This document shows, piece by piece, positions 25,570 to 33,204 of a DNA stretch of 64,000 nucleotides. The notes below the pieces were generated by a model. That model ran no database searches, was not told where the DNA came from, and worked only from the letters and a program-made list of their open reading frames with translations. This DNA comes from an uncultured Oscillospiraceae bacterium. Its GTDB lineage: Bacteria; Bacillota; Clostridia; Oscillospirales; Oscillospiraceae. The DNA is taken from NCBI GenBank assembly GCA_947629915.1, contig CANRFN010000001.1:62001-126000 (forward strand), written 5' to 3'. The position numbers and the translations under genes were made by a program. How positions within the stretch are numbered: position 1 is the stretch's first letter; each line of letters starts with the position of its first letter.

Positions 25570-27003
25570 TCAGTGGTTTCTGGCGTCCAGCAGCTCTGCC
25601 CGGATGTCCCAGAGCTTGGCGGAGAGGTCCACGTAGTAGTTGTGGGGATTCTCGAAGCGCTTTACCTCGTCCCAGAGGTGATCCACTTCTTTGAGGCAAT
25701 ATGCCCGGGTCTCCTCAATGGATGGGATCTGGTACACCAGCCGGCCCTTGCGGAAGATGGGCACCAGCAGCTCCCGGGCGGTGTAGTCCGAGAACTCCTT
25801 CCGCTTCCAGGTGGCCTCGGGGTCGAAGAGGGTGATGGGCTTGGTGAAGTCCGGCTGCTCGTCATAGACGGTGATGTAGTCTGCCATGGCCTTGCCGGTG
25901 GCGTTCTCGAAGAGGCGATACACCTTCTTGAAGTGGGGGATCGTTACCTTGGCGGCATTCTCGCTGATCTTGATCTTGGGGATCACCTTGCCGTACCCGT
26001 CCTCAATGGCGGCCAGCTTGTACACGCCCCCGAACACCGGCTCGCTCTTGGAGGTGATGAGCCGCTCACCCACCCCGAAGCCATCGATCTGGGCGCCCTG
26101 GGTGAGCAGGTCCCGGATGATGTACTCGTCCAGGGAGTTGGAGGCGATGATCTTGATGTCCGGCAGCCCCGCCTCATCCAGCATCTTCCGCGCCTTGCGG
26201 GAGAGATAGGTGAGGTCTCCGGAGTCGATGCGGATGCCGCCCTTGGTGATGCCCATCTCGTGGAACACCTTGATGGCATTGGGCACGCCGGACTTCAGCA
26301 CGTTGTACGTGTCCACCAGCAGCGTGGCGCTGTGGGGGTAGATCTCGCAGTACTTCTTGAAGGCGGTGTACTCGTCCGGGAACATCTGCACCCAGGAGTG
26401 GGCCATGGTCCCGGTGGCGGGGGTGGCATACATGGCGTCCGCCATGGCGCAGGCGGTGCCGCCGGCGCCGGCGATGTAGCTGGCCCGGGCGCCCAGAATG
26501 GCGCCGTCCGCCCCCTGGGCCCGGCGGGAGCCGAACTCGGAGATCATCCGCCCCTCTGCCGCCCGGACGATCCGGTTGGCCTTGGTGGCGATGAGAGACT
26601 GGTGGTTCAAAGCCAGCAGCAGATAGGTCTCAATGAACTGGGCCTGGATGGCCGGTGCCCGCACCGTGAGGATGGGCTCCCGGGGGAAGATCGGGGTGCC
26701 CTCGGGGACCGCCCAGATGTCTCCGGTGAAGTGGAAGCCCCGGAGGTACTCCAGGAAGTCCTCGCTGAAGATGTTTTTGTTGCGCAGGAAGGTGATGTCT
26801 TCCTCGTCAAAGCGCAGGTTCTGGATATACTCAACGGCCTGCTGCAGGCCGGCGGCAATGGCAAAGCCGCCGTGGTCCGGGACATTCCGGAAAAAGACAT
26901 CGAAGTAGCAGATTCGATCCTGCAGACCGCACTGGTAGTATCCATTTCCCATGGTGAGCTCGTAAAAGTCCGCCAGCATGGTGTAGTTCACATCGTGCCG
27001 CAT
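25570..27003 (-). CDS. pncB: Nicotinate phosphoribosyltransferase
   Basis: A 477-residue enzyme that converts nicotinate and PRPP to nicotinate mononucleotide in NAD salvage. Family landmarks are NYTMLADFYELTMGNGYY at the N-terminus, EFGSRRAQG, AGTGG-like GAGGTACAMAD, TMAHSWVQ with the phosphorylated-type His, LVDTYNVLKSG, and the phosphoribosyl-binding RIDSGDLTYLS. Length fits the long bacterial form. It has its own promoter at 27038-27066 and appears to be monocistronic, converging on spo0A. Confidence 0.95.
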   Translation of the reverse strand: MRHDVNYTMLADFYELTMGNGYYQCGLQDRICYFDVFFRNVPDHGGFAIAAGLQQAVEYIQNLRFDEEDITFLRNKNIFSEDFLEYLRGFHFTGDIWAVPEGTPIFPREPILTVRAPAIQAQFIETYLLLALNHQSLIATKANRIVRAAEGRMISEFGSRRAQGADGAILGARASYIAGAGGTACAMADAMYATPATGTMAHSWVQMFPDEYTAFKKYCEIYPHSATLLVDTYNVLKSGVPNAIKVFHEMGITKGGIRIDSGDLTYLSRKARKMLDEAGLPDIKIIASNSLDEYIIRDLLTQGAQIDGFGVGERLITSKSEPVFGGVYKLAAIEDGYGKVIPKIKISENAAKVTIPHFKKVYRLFENATGKAMADYITVYDEQPDFTKPITLFDPEATWKRKEFSDYTARELLVPIFRKGRLVYQIPSIEETRAYCLKEVDHLWDEVKRFENPHNYYVDLSAKLWDIRAELLDARNH

Positions 27004-27037
27004 GGGTACAAGCCTTCTTTCTCAGTAGATTTGGGCC

Positions 27038-27066
27038 ATTATAATCTGTACCCATGGAAAATGCAA
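27038..27066 (-). promoter_or_regulatory. Sigma-A promoter of pncB
   Basis: Minus strand: TTGCAT (27061-27066), a 17-bp spacer and TATAAT (27038-27043); predicted start near 27031. Confidence 0.78.
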
Positions 27067-27203
27067 CCGGCAAAACCGCGATTTCTGCGCTTTCCTTTCC
27101 AACAATGATGTCTGCAGCCGGTCTGGATGGCGCTTGCATTCTCTCCCCCGCCGGCCTGGGAGAACAGAAACAGTTTTGAAATTATTGTATTTTTAGAGTA
27201 GAG

Positions 27204-27237
27204 GCCGTGCCTGGCTCCCTGTGAAGCCGGGCACGGC
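27204..27237. terminator. Hairpin downstream of the rubrerythrin gene
   Basis: GCCGTGCC (27204-27211) pairs with GGCACGGC (27230-27237), extended by an inner GGCT/AGCC stem. It follows the leftward rubrerythrin gene. No long U-tract is present on that strand. Confidence 0.55.
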
Positions 27238-27252
27238 TTCCCTTGTCTGGGC

Positions 27253-27903
27253 TTATGCGGGGTCCAGCCCCAGCACCGGGCCGAAGAGGTCCAGCCCGTA
27301 GACCGGGACCAGAAATCCCTGTCCGTGGCGGCAGACGGGGCACTCCCGGGGCGCCGCCCCGGCGTGTACCGTATAGCCGCAGTTGATACAGATCCAGTCC
27401 GTCTCCCCATCGCTCTGGACGAGGCCTCCGCCCTCCAGCAGCTCACGGAGCCGCTGGAAGCGGATCTCGTGGCGGTGCTCAATCCCGGCGATGTGCTCGA
27501 ACTGCCAGGCGATGAGATCGAAGCCCTCTTCCCGGGCGGCATACCCGAAGGCCGGATAGATCTCCACCGCCTCGTAGCGCTCCAGCTCCTGGGCGCCCCG
27601 CAGCAATCCCGCCAGTTCTGCGGGCATGGTGACGGGCCAGCTGGCGTCTGCGTGGATCCCCTGTCCTTTGCAGCTCTCCAGGAGGCTGTAGAAGACCCGG
27701 GCGTGGGCCAGCTCCTGCCGGCAGGTGTGGGCAAAGACCCGGGCGATGGCCTCCTGCTCCGCCTGATGGGCGACCTCGGCGGCAAAGCTGTACCGGGCGG
27801 CCGCCTGGCACTCCCCTGCAAAAGCCCGCATCAGGTTCTCCCGGGTGCGGCTGGCAGAGAAGTCCACATCGCCGCAGGTAATGTTCTCGTAGGTGGTGTC
27901 CAT
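27253..27903 (-). CDS. Rubrerythrin-like protein
   Basis: A 216-residue non-haem iron protein with a ferritin-like four-helix domain followed by a rubredoxin-like zinc/iron knuckle. Diiron ligands are expected in FAGECQAAARYSFAA, CRQELAHARVF and EHIAGIEHRHEIRF. The C-terminal motif is CINCGYTVHAGAAPRECPVC. Rubrerythrins reduce peroxide in anaerobes. I chose ATG 27903 because GGGAG lies 8 nt upstream; an in-frame ATG at 27927 has no such site. The gene begins 54 bp after the integrase stop and may lack its own promoter. Confidence 0.9.
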   Translation of the reverse strand: MDTTYENITCGDVDFSASRTRENLMRAFAGECQAAARYSFAAEVAHQAEQEAIARVFAHTCRQELAHARVFYSLLESCKGQGIHADASWPVTMPAELAGLLRGAQELERYEAVEIYPAFGYAAREEGFDLIAWQFEHIAGIEHRHEIRFQRLRELLEGGGLVQSDGETDWICINCGYTVHAGAAPRECPVCRHGQGFLVPVYGLDLFGPVLGLDPA

Positions 27904-27957
27904 GGTGCATCTCCCATCTGCATTCATTACCCACAGGATGCCCCGCCGCGAGGCAGA

Positions 27958-29310
27958 TTATTCTGGTGACTTGTCCTTGTACTCACACGGCCCGTCCTCC
28001 GGCAGGTGGAACATCTTGCGCCAGTACATATCGATCATGCCGCCCATCGCCTCACGGCGCTTGCCCGTGTTCCCGTGGACATAGCGGTCATAGGTGATCT
28101 GGATGCTGCTGTGACCCAGAATCTCGCTCAGGATCTTGACGTCCATGCCGGTGAAAACGGCATCGGTGGCGTAGGTGTGGCGCAGCATGTGCATGTGGAT
28201 GTTCTGCTCAGCGAGTTCCGCCTTGACGGCAGCGCTCTTCAGATAGTTGGACAGCACCTTGGGGTCCGGGATGGTCTCGGTCCCGGTGACGAGATAGGAA
28301 TCCGGCGTCTCGCAGGCGCAGTACTCCTGCAGCATCTTCACCAGCACGGTGTCGATGTGGAGAACACGGTTTGCGGCCGGCGTCTTGGGTGTCGTCCGGC
28401 ACATCTTGGTCTTCTGTCCGCCCAGTACCGGGTTGGGCAGCCGAACCACGGTGCCGTTGATGGAGATGGTCTTACGGACGGGGTCCACATCGCAGGCGCG
28501 GAGCGCGGAGACCTCGCCAGACCGGATGCCGGTGGTGAGGGTCAGCAGGATCAGGCAGGCATAGCGGCAGATGGTATCGTGCAGATGCTTCAGCAGCTTC
28601 TCCACATCCTCCTCGATGAGGGGCCTCACCTGGGTGGGGTCGGGGATGATCTTGGGGAACTTCAGCAGTCCATAGAGGGCCGGGTAATCGGATTTCAGGC
28701 AGTTGCGCAGCAGCCGCACGGTCTCCTTGACCGTCTTGCGGGCCAGTCCCCTCTCCAGGAGGTCCTCGGAAAACTCCTCCAGGAACTCGTTGGAGATCTC
28801 ATGCAGCCAGTAGTCGCCGATCTTGGGCTTGATCTGCTTTTTCGCGAAGCTGCGGTACCGGGCGAGCGTAGACCCCTTGATCTCCTTCTCCTTCGCCTTC
28901 TTCTCCAGGAACTGGTCCAACGCATCGCACAGTCTGATCGGCGTGTAGTAGCTGTCCTTCTGGAAGAGAAGCGAGATCGGGTCGTTGCCCAGCTTCCCCT
29001 GCTCCTGGAGGATCCGCTTCATCTCCCCCTGGATCGCATCGCACAATTCCTCTGCAACCATGGCGATGGCGCTGTCGCTCATATCGCAAGCGCCGGGCAC
29101 GCTGTTCTTCAGAATCTGGGCGGTGATCTTGGTGAGATTGGAACCGAACACGGCCTTCAGGCTGTCCACGTTGAAATCGAAACCCGCCTCCGGGGTGGTG
29201 GCGCACGTCACGTTTTCGGGCGCAGACCCCGTCTTCGAGGCCTTTCCACGCCCTTTGGGCTCGCCAGGCAGCTTCTGTCCCTGGGCGCTGTTGTTGTTTG
29301 ACTTTTTCAT
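27958..29310 (-). CDS. Tyrosine recombinase (phage/ICE-type integrase)
   Basis: A 450-residue site-specific recombinase. The first ~120 residues are unusual, rich in Lys, Ser and Asn and then helical. A SAM-like core-binding domain spans about 125-205. The catalytic domain carries Arg263 (TTGIRSGEV), His374 and Arg377 (HMLRH), His400 (LGHSS) and nucleophile Tyr410 (ITYDRYVH). All key residues are present, so it may be active. No excisionase, relaxase, repressor or phage gene accompanies it. Its promoter (29507-29535) lies in AT-rich DNA unlike the surroundings, which suggests acquired DNA. Confidence 0.93.
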   Translation of the reverse strand: MKKSNNNSAQGQKLPGEPKGRGKASKTGSAPENVTCATTPEAGFDFNVDSLKAVFGSNLTKITAQILKNSVPGACDMSDSAIAMVAEELCDAIQGEMKRILQEQGKLGNDPISLLFQKDSYYTPIRLCDALDQFLEKKAKEKEIKGSTLARYRSFAKKQIKPKIGDYWLHEISNEFLEEFSEDLLERGLARKTVKETVRLLRNCLKSDYPALYGLLKFPKIIPDPTQVRPLIEEDVEKLLKHLHDTICRYACLILLTLTTGIRSGEVSALRACDVDPVRKTISINGTVVRLPNPVLGGQKTKMCRTTPKTPAANRVLHIDTVLVKMLQEYCACETPDSYLVTGTETIPDPKVLSNYLKSAAVKAELAEQNIHMHMLRHTYATDAVFTGMDVKILSEILGHSSIQITYDRYVHGNTGKRREAMGGMIDMYWRKMFHLPEDGPCEYKDKSPE

Positions 29311-29879
29311 GGAATTCTTGTCTCCTTTTTAAATTATGTTTTTCTGTAATGTACAACAAAAAATCAGTCGACGTCCTCCCGTTATCGGACATACAGGCCC
29401 GGGGATGAAAAGCTCCCACCTGGCCCGCTCCGATTCCCCATCGGGGAGCGGAAAAATGTCATACCAAAGTCGCTGGGCGGTGCCGTTTCCTCCAGCAACG
29501 GGCCCCATTATACACGCCTTTTCCCCGGTTGTAAAGTACTTTTTAAAAATTTCAATGCAAAAATTTTTGTTTCCAGTTCATGCGTCAATTGGAATTTTTT
29601 ATCATTTCTTTTATTACATTTCATATCATTACAAAGAGGTTTATTTATGCATTATACCAATTCCAATTCATGGCCTGATAAACAAAATTTGTTATGTAAT
29701 TAAAAACAGTGTTTCTATCTCTTTTGGCATTTTGTCGTATGCAAATTAAAAAAAGGCCGTTGCCCGTGGGATGTAATCAGAAGGTCCGATCCGATCGGCT
29801 TGCCTCCGGTATAATCACCTGTCCGACTCGCCGCATATACTGTCCCGTCGGCAGTATTCCATCCGCGAGGAGGATCTCT
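29311..29879. other. AT-rich non-coding stretch beside the integrase
   Basis: About 570 bp without a convincing gene. From about 29,530 to 29,760 the DNA is strikingly AT-rich, with runs such as TTTTTAAAAATTTC, against a GC-rich background. It holds the integrase promoter and long leader. Part of that leader (about 29420-29455) can fold as CCGCTCC with GGAGCGG. The right end, from about 29,760, holds the dpaA upstream region. No att duplication or tRNA was recognised. Confidence 0.6.
29507..29535 (-). promoter_or_regulatory. Promoter of the integrase
   Basis: Minus strand: TTTACA (29530-29535), a 17-bp spacer and TATAAT (29507-29512). This gives a leader of about 190 nt. Confidence 0.7.
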
Positions 29880-30728
29880 ATGGGAAAAACGATCTGGGTG
29901 GCAGGCGGAGACAGACGCGCCGCCGCTCTGGCCCGCCTCATGGCAGAGGACGGCATGCATGTACACACCTATGCCCTGGAAAAGGCGGAGGGCGCGGTCT
30001 GTGAGCCCTCCATGGAACAGGCCGGGGAGGCGGACTGCATTGTCCTCCCCATGCCGGCCACCGTCCGAGGCAGCACGCTCAACGCTCCCCTGGCGGCAAG
30101 CCCCCATCCGCTGGAGGAGGTCATCGCCCCGCTGCGCCCTGGCCAGCAGATCTTCGCCGGGATACCCGGAGCTCGGCTCACCGCGCTCTGCGCCGCCCAC
30201 GGCCTCACACTGCGGGACTATGGGGCCCGGGAGGAGCTGGCCCTGCGAAACGCCATCCCCACCGCGGAGGGCGCCATCCAGCTGGCCATGGAGCAACTGC
30301 CCGTCACGGTGCACGGGGCCCGTGTACTGATCCTGGGCTTCGGCCGCCTGGGGCAGGCGCTGGTCCCCCGTCTGCGGGGTCTCGGCGCCGCCGTCTTTGT
30401 GGCAGCCCGCCGGGATTCACAGCGGGCTCTGGCGGAGAGCATGGGGGCCGTCCCAGTACCGTTGGACCATCTTCCGGATCGGCTCGGCACCTTCGATCTG
30501 GTCCTCAACACGATCCCGTCTCCCGTGCTGGGGCACGCCGAACTGTCTGCCCTTCCGAAAGGCGCTCTGGTGATCGACCTGGCCTCGCGCCCCGGCGGCG
30601 TGGACTGGGACGCCGCTGCCGCCCTGGGGGTACAGGCGATCCATGCCCTGGCACTTCCGGGGAAAGTGGCGCCGGTGAGCGCCGCAGGATACCTGAAGGA
30701 GACGATTTATCACATGATGGAGGAGTGA
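29880..30728 (+). CDS. dpaA: Dipicolinate synthase subunit A
   Basis: A 282-residue subunit of dipicolinate synthase (SpoVFA), which makes the spore-core calcium chelator dipicolinic acid in the mother cell. The N-terminal domain starts MGKTIWVAGGDRRAAALAR. A Rossmann nucleotide-binding domain follows, with GARVLILGFGRLGQALVPRL at about 142-161. LVLNTIPSPVL and LALPGKVAPVSAAGYL are typical. GAGGAGG is upstream of ATG 29880. In Bacillus the promoter is sigma-K dependent; here CATATAC at 29834 is only a partial match. dpaB follows 3 bp later. Confidence 0.94.
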   Translation: MGKTIWVAGGDRRAAALARLMAEDGMHVHTYALEKAEGAVCEPSMEQAGEADCIVLPMPATVRGSTLNAPLAASPHPLEEVIAPLRPGQQIFAGIPGARLTALCAAHGLTLRDYGAREELALRNAIPTAEGAIQLAMEQLPVTVHGARVLILGFGRLGQALVPRLRGLGAAVFVAARRDSQRALAESMGAVPVPLDHLPDRLGTFDLVLNTIPSPVLGHAELSALPKGALVIDLASRPGGVDWDAAAALGVQAIHALALPGKVAPVSAAGYLKETIYHMMEE

Positions 30729-30731
30729 TCC

Positions 30732-31316
30732 ATGGAAGACTACAGGGTGGGATTCGCGTTCTGCGGGTCCTTCTGCACCCTTTCCAAAGCGTTAGACGCC
30801 CTGGAGAAAACCGCTGCCCGCTATCGGGAGGTGATCCCCATCGTCTCAGAGACGGTGGCCGCCACAGACACCCGGTTCGGCAACGCCCACGACTTCATGC
30901 GGGAGATGGAGCGCATCTGCGACCGCCGGGTGATCTGCACCGTACGGGACGCGGAGCCCATCGGCCCCAAAGCGCTGCTGGATGTACTGGTGATCTGTCC
31001 CTGCACCGGCAACACCCTGGCCAAGCTGGCCCACGGCATCACAGACACCGCCGTGACCATGGCGGCAAAGGCCCATCTCCGCAACAACCGGCCGCTGGTG
31101 CTGGCCCCATCCACCAACGATGGCCTCGCCGGAGCGGCCCCCAACATCGGCGCCCTTCTGGCCCGGCGGAACGTGTACTTTGTCCCCTTCGGCCAGGATG
31201 ACAGTCTTTCCAAGCCCGCCTCCCTGGTGGCGGACTTTACAAAGGTACCGGAGACCGTGTCCTCTGCCCTTCTAGGGCAGCAGCTGCAGCCGGTGCTGCT
31301 GGCGGCGAGAAGATAA
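30732..31316 (+). CDS. dpaB: Dipicolinate synthase subunit B
   Basis: A 194-residue flavoprotein-like subunit (SpoVFB) of dipicolinate synthase. The flavodoxin-like fold begins VGFAFCGSFCTLSKALDAL, with CPCTGNTLAKLAHGITDTAV and NNRPLVLAPSTNDGL as the family-typical segments. It acts with DpaA to oxidise dihydroxy-tetrahydrodipicolinate to dipicolinate. The start is 3 bp after the dpaA stop, with GGAGTG overlapping the end of dpaA. An inverted repeat follows the stop. Confidence 0.95.
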   Translation: MEDYRVGFAFCGSFCTLSKALDALEKTAARYREVIPIVSETVAATDTRFGNAHDFMREMERICDRRVICTVRDAEPIGPKALLDVLVICPCTGNTLAKLAHGITDTAVTMAAKAHLRNNRPLVLAPSTNDGLAGAAPNIGALLARRNVYFVPFGQDDSLSKPASLVADFTKVPETVSSALLGQQLQPVLLAARR

Positions 31317-31322
31317 GGAAGC

Positions 31323-31358
31323 GGCGGTCCGTCTGGGGGACTCCCCTGTCGGACCGCC
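31323..31358. terminator. Strong stem-loop after dpaB
   Basis: GGCGGTCCG (31323-31331) pairs with CGGACCGCC (31350-31358), with an inner GGGG/CCCC stem. There is no T-run, so it may protect the 3' end or terminate weakly. Confidence 0.5.
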
Positions 31359-31477
31359 CCCTCTGCCGGGTGCGGTAGAATAGACCGATGCCCAGAAGGA
31401 CATAGAGCAGCGCCATGGCGTCTGCCAAGCATCAGGCGGAAGTTGGTCCGATGGGCCGGGGTGAGACGCTGCAGCAT
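31359..31477 (-). pseudogene. Possible frameshifted small membrane-protein gene
   Basis: ATG 31477 follows AAAGAGG and opens MLQRLTPAHRTNFRLMLG. Dropping one G at 31425-31426 joins it to LADAMALLYVLLGIGLFY, a good membrane helix. Upstream, TTGCAG and TATGCT stand 17 bp apart on the same strand. Without the shift neither half looks like a protein. No homologue is recognised, so this is speculative; the C-terminal limit is unknown. Confidence 0.22.
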
Positions 31478-31654
31478 GAGAATGCACCTCTTTCCCCTGT
31501 GACAGGGCCAGCATAGCTGCTTGCGGCCAGCCCTGCAATGGGTTTGGGACAGACAGTGCTCTTCGGGAGACAGTCGGCAAAGAGCAGAGTGGCTGGCAAA
31601 TTTAGCCATTTCTCTCCCCCCGAAAAAATTTTTTCGAAATCGCGAAAATACCTG

Positions 31655-31683
31655 TTGACAGCCGCCCCGAAACGTGCTATCTT
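31655..31683 (+). promoter_or_regulatory. Sigma-A promoter of infC-rpmI-rplT
   Basis: TTGACA (31655-31660), a 17-bp spacer and TATCTT (31678-31683). A 16-bp AT palindrome, CGAAAAAATTTTTTCG, sits just upstream at 31621-31636 and could act as an UP-like element. Confidence 0.8.
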
Positions 31684-31689
31684 CTTTGG

Positions 31690-31846
31690 GCAAAACAAAG
31701 CAGGAATGGCACCGCCGTCCTCACCTCCCGCCTCAGGCAAAGAGGTTAACATGGAAGAGAGCACATGCTGGGGGCATGTGTGTTTCGCTGTGTGGACGTG
31801 GGTGCTTTGTACCCACGTTTTTGTTTGCCTTGTATCATAGGAGGTG
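31690..31846 (+). ncRNA. Attenuator leader of infC (L20 leader type)
   Basis: About 160 nt of untranslated leader. It contains a stem CACATGC/GCATGTG (31762-31780) and then an intrinsic terminator (31796-31825) just before infC. In Bacillus, ribosomal protein L20 represses this operon through premature termination in the leader. The position and the terminator match that mechanism; I did not verify the L20-binding fold. Confidence 0.6.
31796..31825 (+). terminator. Leader terminator (attenuator) ahead of infC
   Basis: ACGTGGGT (31796-31803), a 7-nt loop, ACCCACGT (31811-31818), then TTTTGTTT. It ends 29 nt before the infC start. Confidence 0.78.
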
Positions 31847-31853
31847 TTTGACC

Positions 31854-32378
31854 ATAGCTAACACGGCTCATCAGATCAACGAGGAAATCCGGGACCGGGA
31901 AGTTCGGCTCATCGGTGCAGACGGCACCCAGTTGGGCGTCATGTCCGCAGCCGAGGCGCAGCACCAAGCGGACGCCGCCGGTCTGGACCTGGTAAAGATC
32001 TCCCCCACCGCAGTTCCCCCCGTATGCAAACTCATGGATTACGGCAAGTTCCGTTTCGAGCAGTCCAAGCGCGAGAAGGAAGCCCGCAAGAACCAGCATG
32101 TGGTGGAAGTAAAGGAAATCCGGATGTCCCCGGGTATCGACAGCGGCGACTTCAACACCAAGCTCCGCAGTGCCCAGAAGTTCCTGGCAGAGGGCAACCG
32201 GGTAAAGGTGACGGTTCGCTTCCGCGGCCGTGAGATGGCCCATACCGACATCGGCAAGAACCTGCTACTGGACTTCGCGGATCAGTGTAGAGAGACGGCC
32301 AACATGGACAAGGAGCCCAAACTGGAGGGCCGCCACATGTCCATCTTCCTGTCTGCCAAACCCACCAAGTCCAAGTGA
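31854..32378 (+). CDS. infC: Translation initiation factor IF-3
   Basis: A 174-residue IF-3 that binds the 30S subunit and checks the start codon. The N-terminal domain begins INEEIRDREVRLIGADG; the C-terminal domain has VVEVKEIRMSPGIDSGDF. I place the start at ATA 31854: AGGAGG (31839-31844) is 9 nt upstream, the ideal distance. An in-frame TTG at 31848 would have only 3 nt. Rare starts (AUU, AUC, AUA) on infC are a known autoregulatory trick in many bacteria. The leader terminator lies just upstream; rpmI and rplT follow. Confidence 0.93.
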   Translation: MANTAHQINEEIRDREVRLIGADGTQLGVMSAAEAQHQADAAGLDLVKISPTAVPPVCKLMDYGKFRFEQSKREKEARKNQHVVEVKEIRMSPGIDSGDFNTKLRSAQKFLAEGNRVKVTVRFRGREMAHTDIGKNLLLDFADQCRETANMDKEPKLEGRHMSIFLSAKPTKSK

Positions 32379-32423
32379 CCCTGCGGTCTACACCGCGACC
32401 ACATGACAAAGGAGTAGAGCAAA

Positions 32424-32627
32424 ATGCCTAAGATCAAAACCCACAGCGGCGCAAAAAAGCGTTTCAAGCTGACCAAAAACGGCCTTGTGAAGCGTGCCCA
32501 CGCCTATAAGAGCCACCTGCTGAACGGCCATGGCAAGACCCGCAAGCTCAAGAGAGGCCTCCGCAAGGGTGCCTATGCTGACGTGACCAACCAGGCCACC
32601 GTCAAGCGCATGATCCCGTACAAATAA
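32424..32627 (+). CDS. rpmI: 50S ribosomal protein L35
   Basis: A 67-residue basic ribosomal protein, full length for L35, beginning [20 protein letters not shown]. The segment [24 protein letters not shown] is typical. It lies 45 bp after infC and before rplT in the conserved infC-rpmI-rplT order. AAAGGAGTAGAGC precedes ATG 32424. It shares the infC promoter and leader control. Confidence 0.97.
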   Translation: MPKIKTHSGAKKRFKLTKNGLVKRAHAYKSHLLNGHGKTRKLKRGLRKGAYADVTNQATVKRMIPYK

Positions 32628-32662
32628 GACACTCGATTCTCAACATAGGAGGCTGAACTACA

Positions 32663-33019
32663 ATGGCAAGAGTTAAGGGCGCAATGATGACCCGTAAAAG
32701 ACGCAACAAGGTTCTGAAGATGGCCAAGGGCTATTGGGGTGCCAAGAGCAAGCATTTCAAGATGGCCAACGAGCAGGTCATGAAGAGCCTGCAGTACGCA
32801 TATGTGGGCCGCAAGCTGAAGAAGCGCGACTTCCGCTCCCTGTGGATCTCCCGCATCAGCGCCGCCTGCAAGCTGAACGGCATGAATTACTCCACCTTCA
32901 TGCACGGTCTGAAGCTGGCCGGTGTGGCCATCAACCGCAAGATGCTGGCGGAGATGGCCGTCAACGACAAGGCCGCCTTCACCCAGCTCACCGAGCTGGC
33001 CAAGGCCAAGCTGGCCTGA
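32663..33019 (+). CDS. rplT: 50S ribosomal protein L20
   Basis: A 118-residue, basic, early-assembly 23S rRNA-binding protein, full length. It starts [29 protein letters not shown], with the long basic helix, followed by the globular domain ([20 protein letters not shown]). In Bacillus it represses its own operon by acting on the leader. AGGAGG lies upstream of ATG 32663. A strong terminator follows. Confidence 0.97.
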   Translation: MARVKGAMMTRKRRNKVLKMAKGYWGAKSKHFKMANEQVMKSLQYAYVGRKLKKRDFRSLWISRISAACKLNGMNYSTFMHGLKLAGVAINRKMLAEMAVNDKAAFTQLTELAKAKLA

Positions 33020-33039
33020 GCCTATCTTTCCACGATTTC

Positions 33040-33075
33040 CTGCGGGTCTCTCCCATGAGAGGCCCGCAGTTTTTT
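33040..33075 (+). terminator. Terminator of infC-rpmI-rplT
   Basis: CTGCGGGTCTCT (33040-33051) pairs with AGAGGCCCGCAG (33058-33069), followed by TTTTTT. Confidence 0.92.
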
Positions 33076-33166
33076 GCCTGTAATTCCCATAATATTCCTG
33101 ATTCTGAAGGCTTCCCCTATTTCTCGAAGAATTTCTCAAATAAAGATTCCCTTTTCCCCGCTTATA

Positions 33167-33175
33167 TGGTACAAT
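33167..33175 (+). promoter_or_regulatory. Extended -10 promoter of the WYL regulator
   Basis: TGGTACAAT is an extended -10 element. The matching -35 (TTCCCT at 33147-33152) is poor. It is 30 bp upstream of the start codon. Confidence 0.5.
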
Positions 33176-33204
33176 TGCGAAAAGAGCTGAAAGGGGTTGC
33201 TGTT

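Noticed and set aside
29336..29749. Open frame through the AT-rich region next to the integrase
   Set aside because: It has no ribosome-binding site, unusual composition (Ile, Tyr, Phe and Lys codons from AT tracts) and no similarity to any family I know.
29834..29842. Sigma-K -10 box for dpaA
   Set aside because: CATATACTG misses the final TA, and the AC of the -35 is not at the expected spacing.
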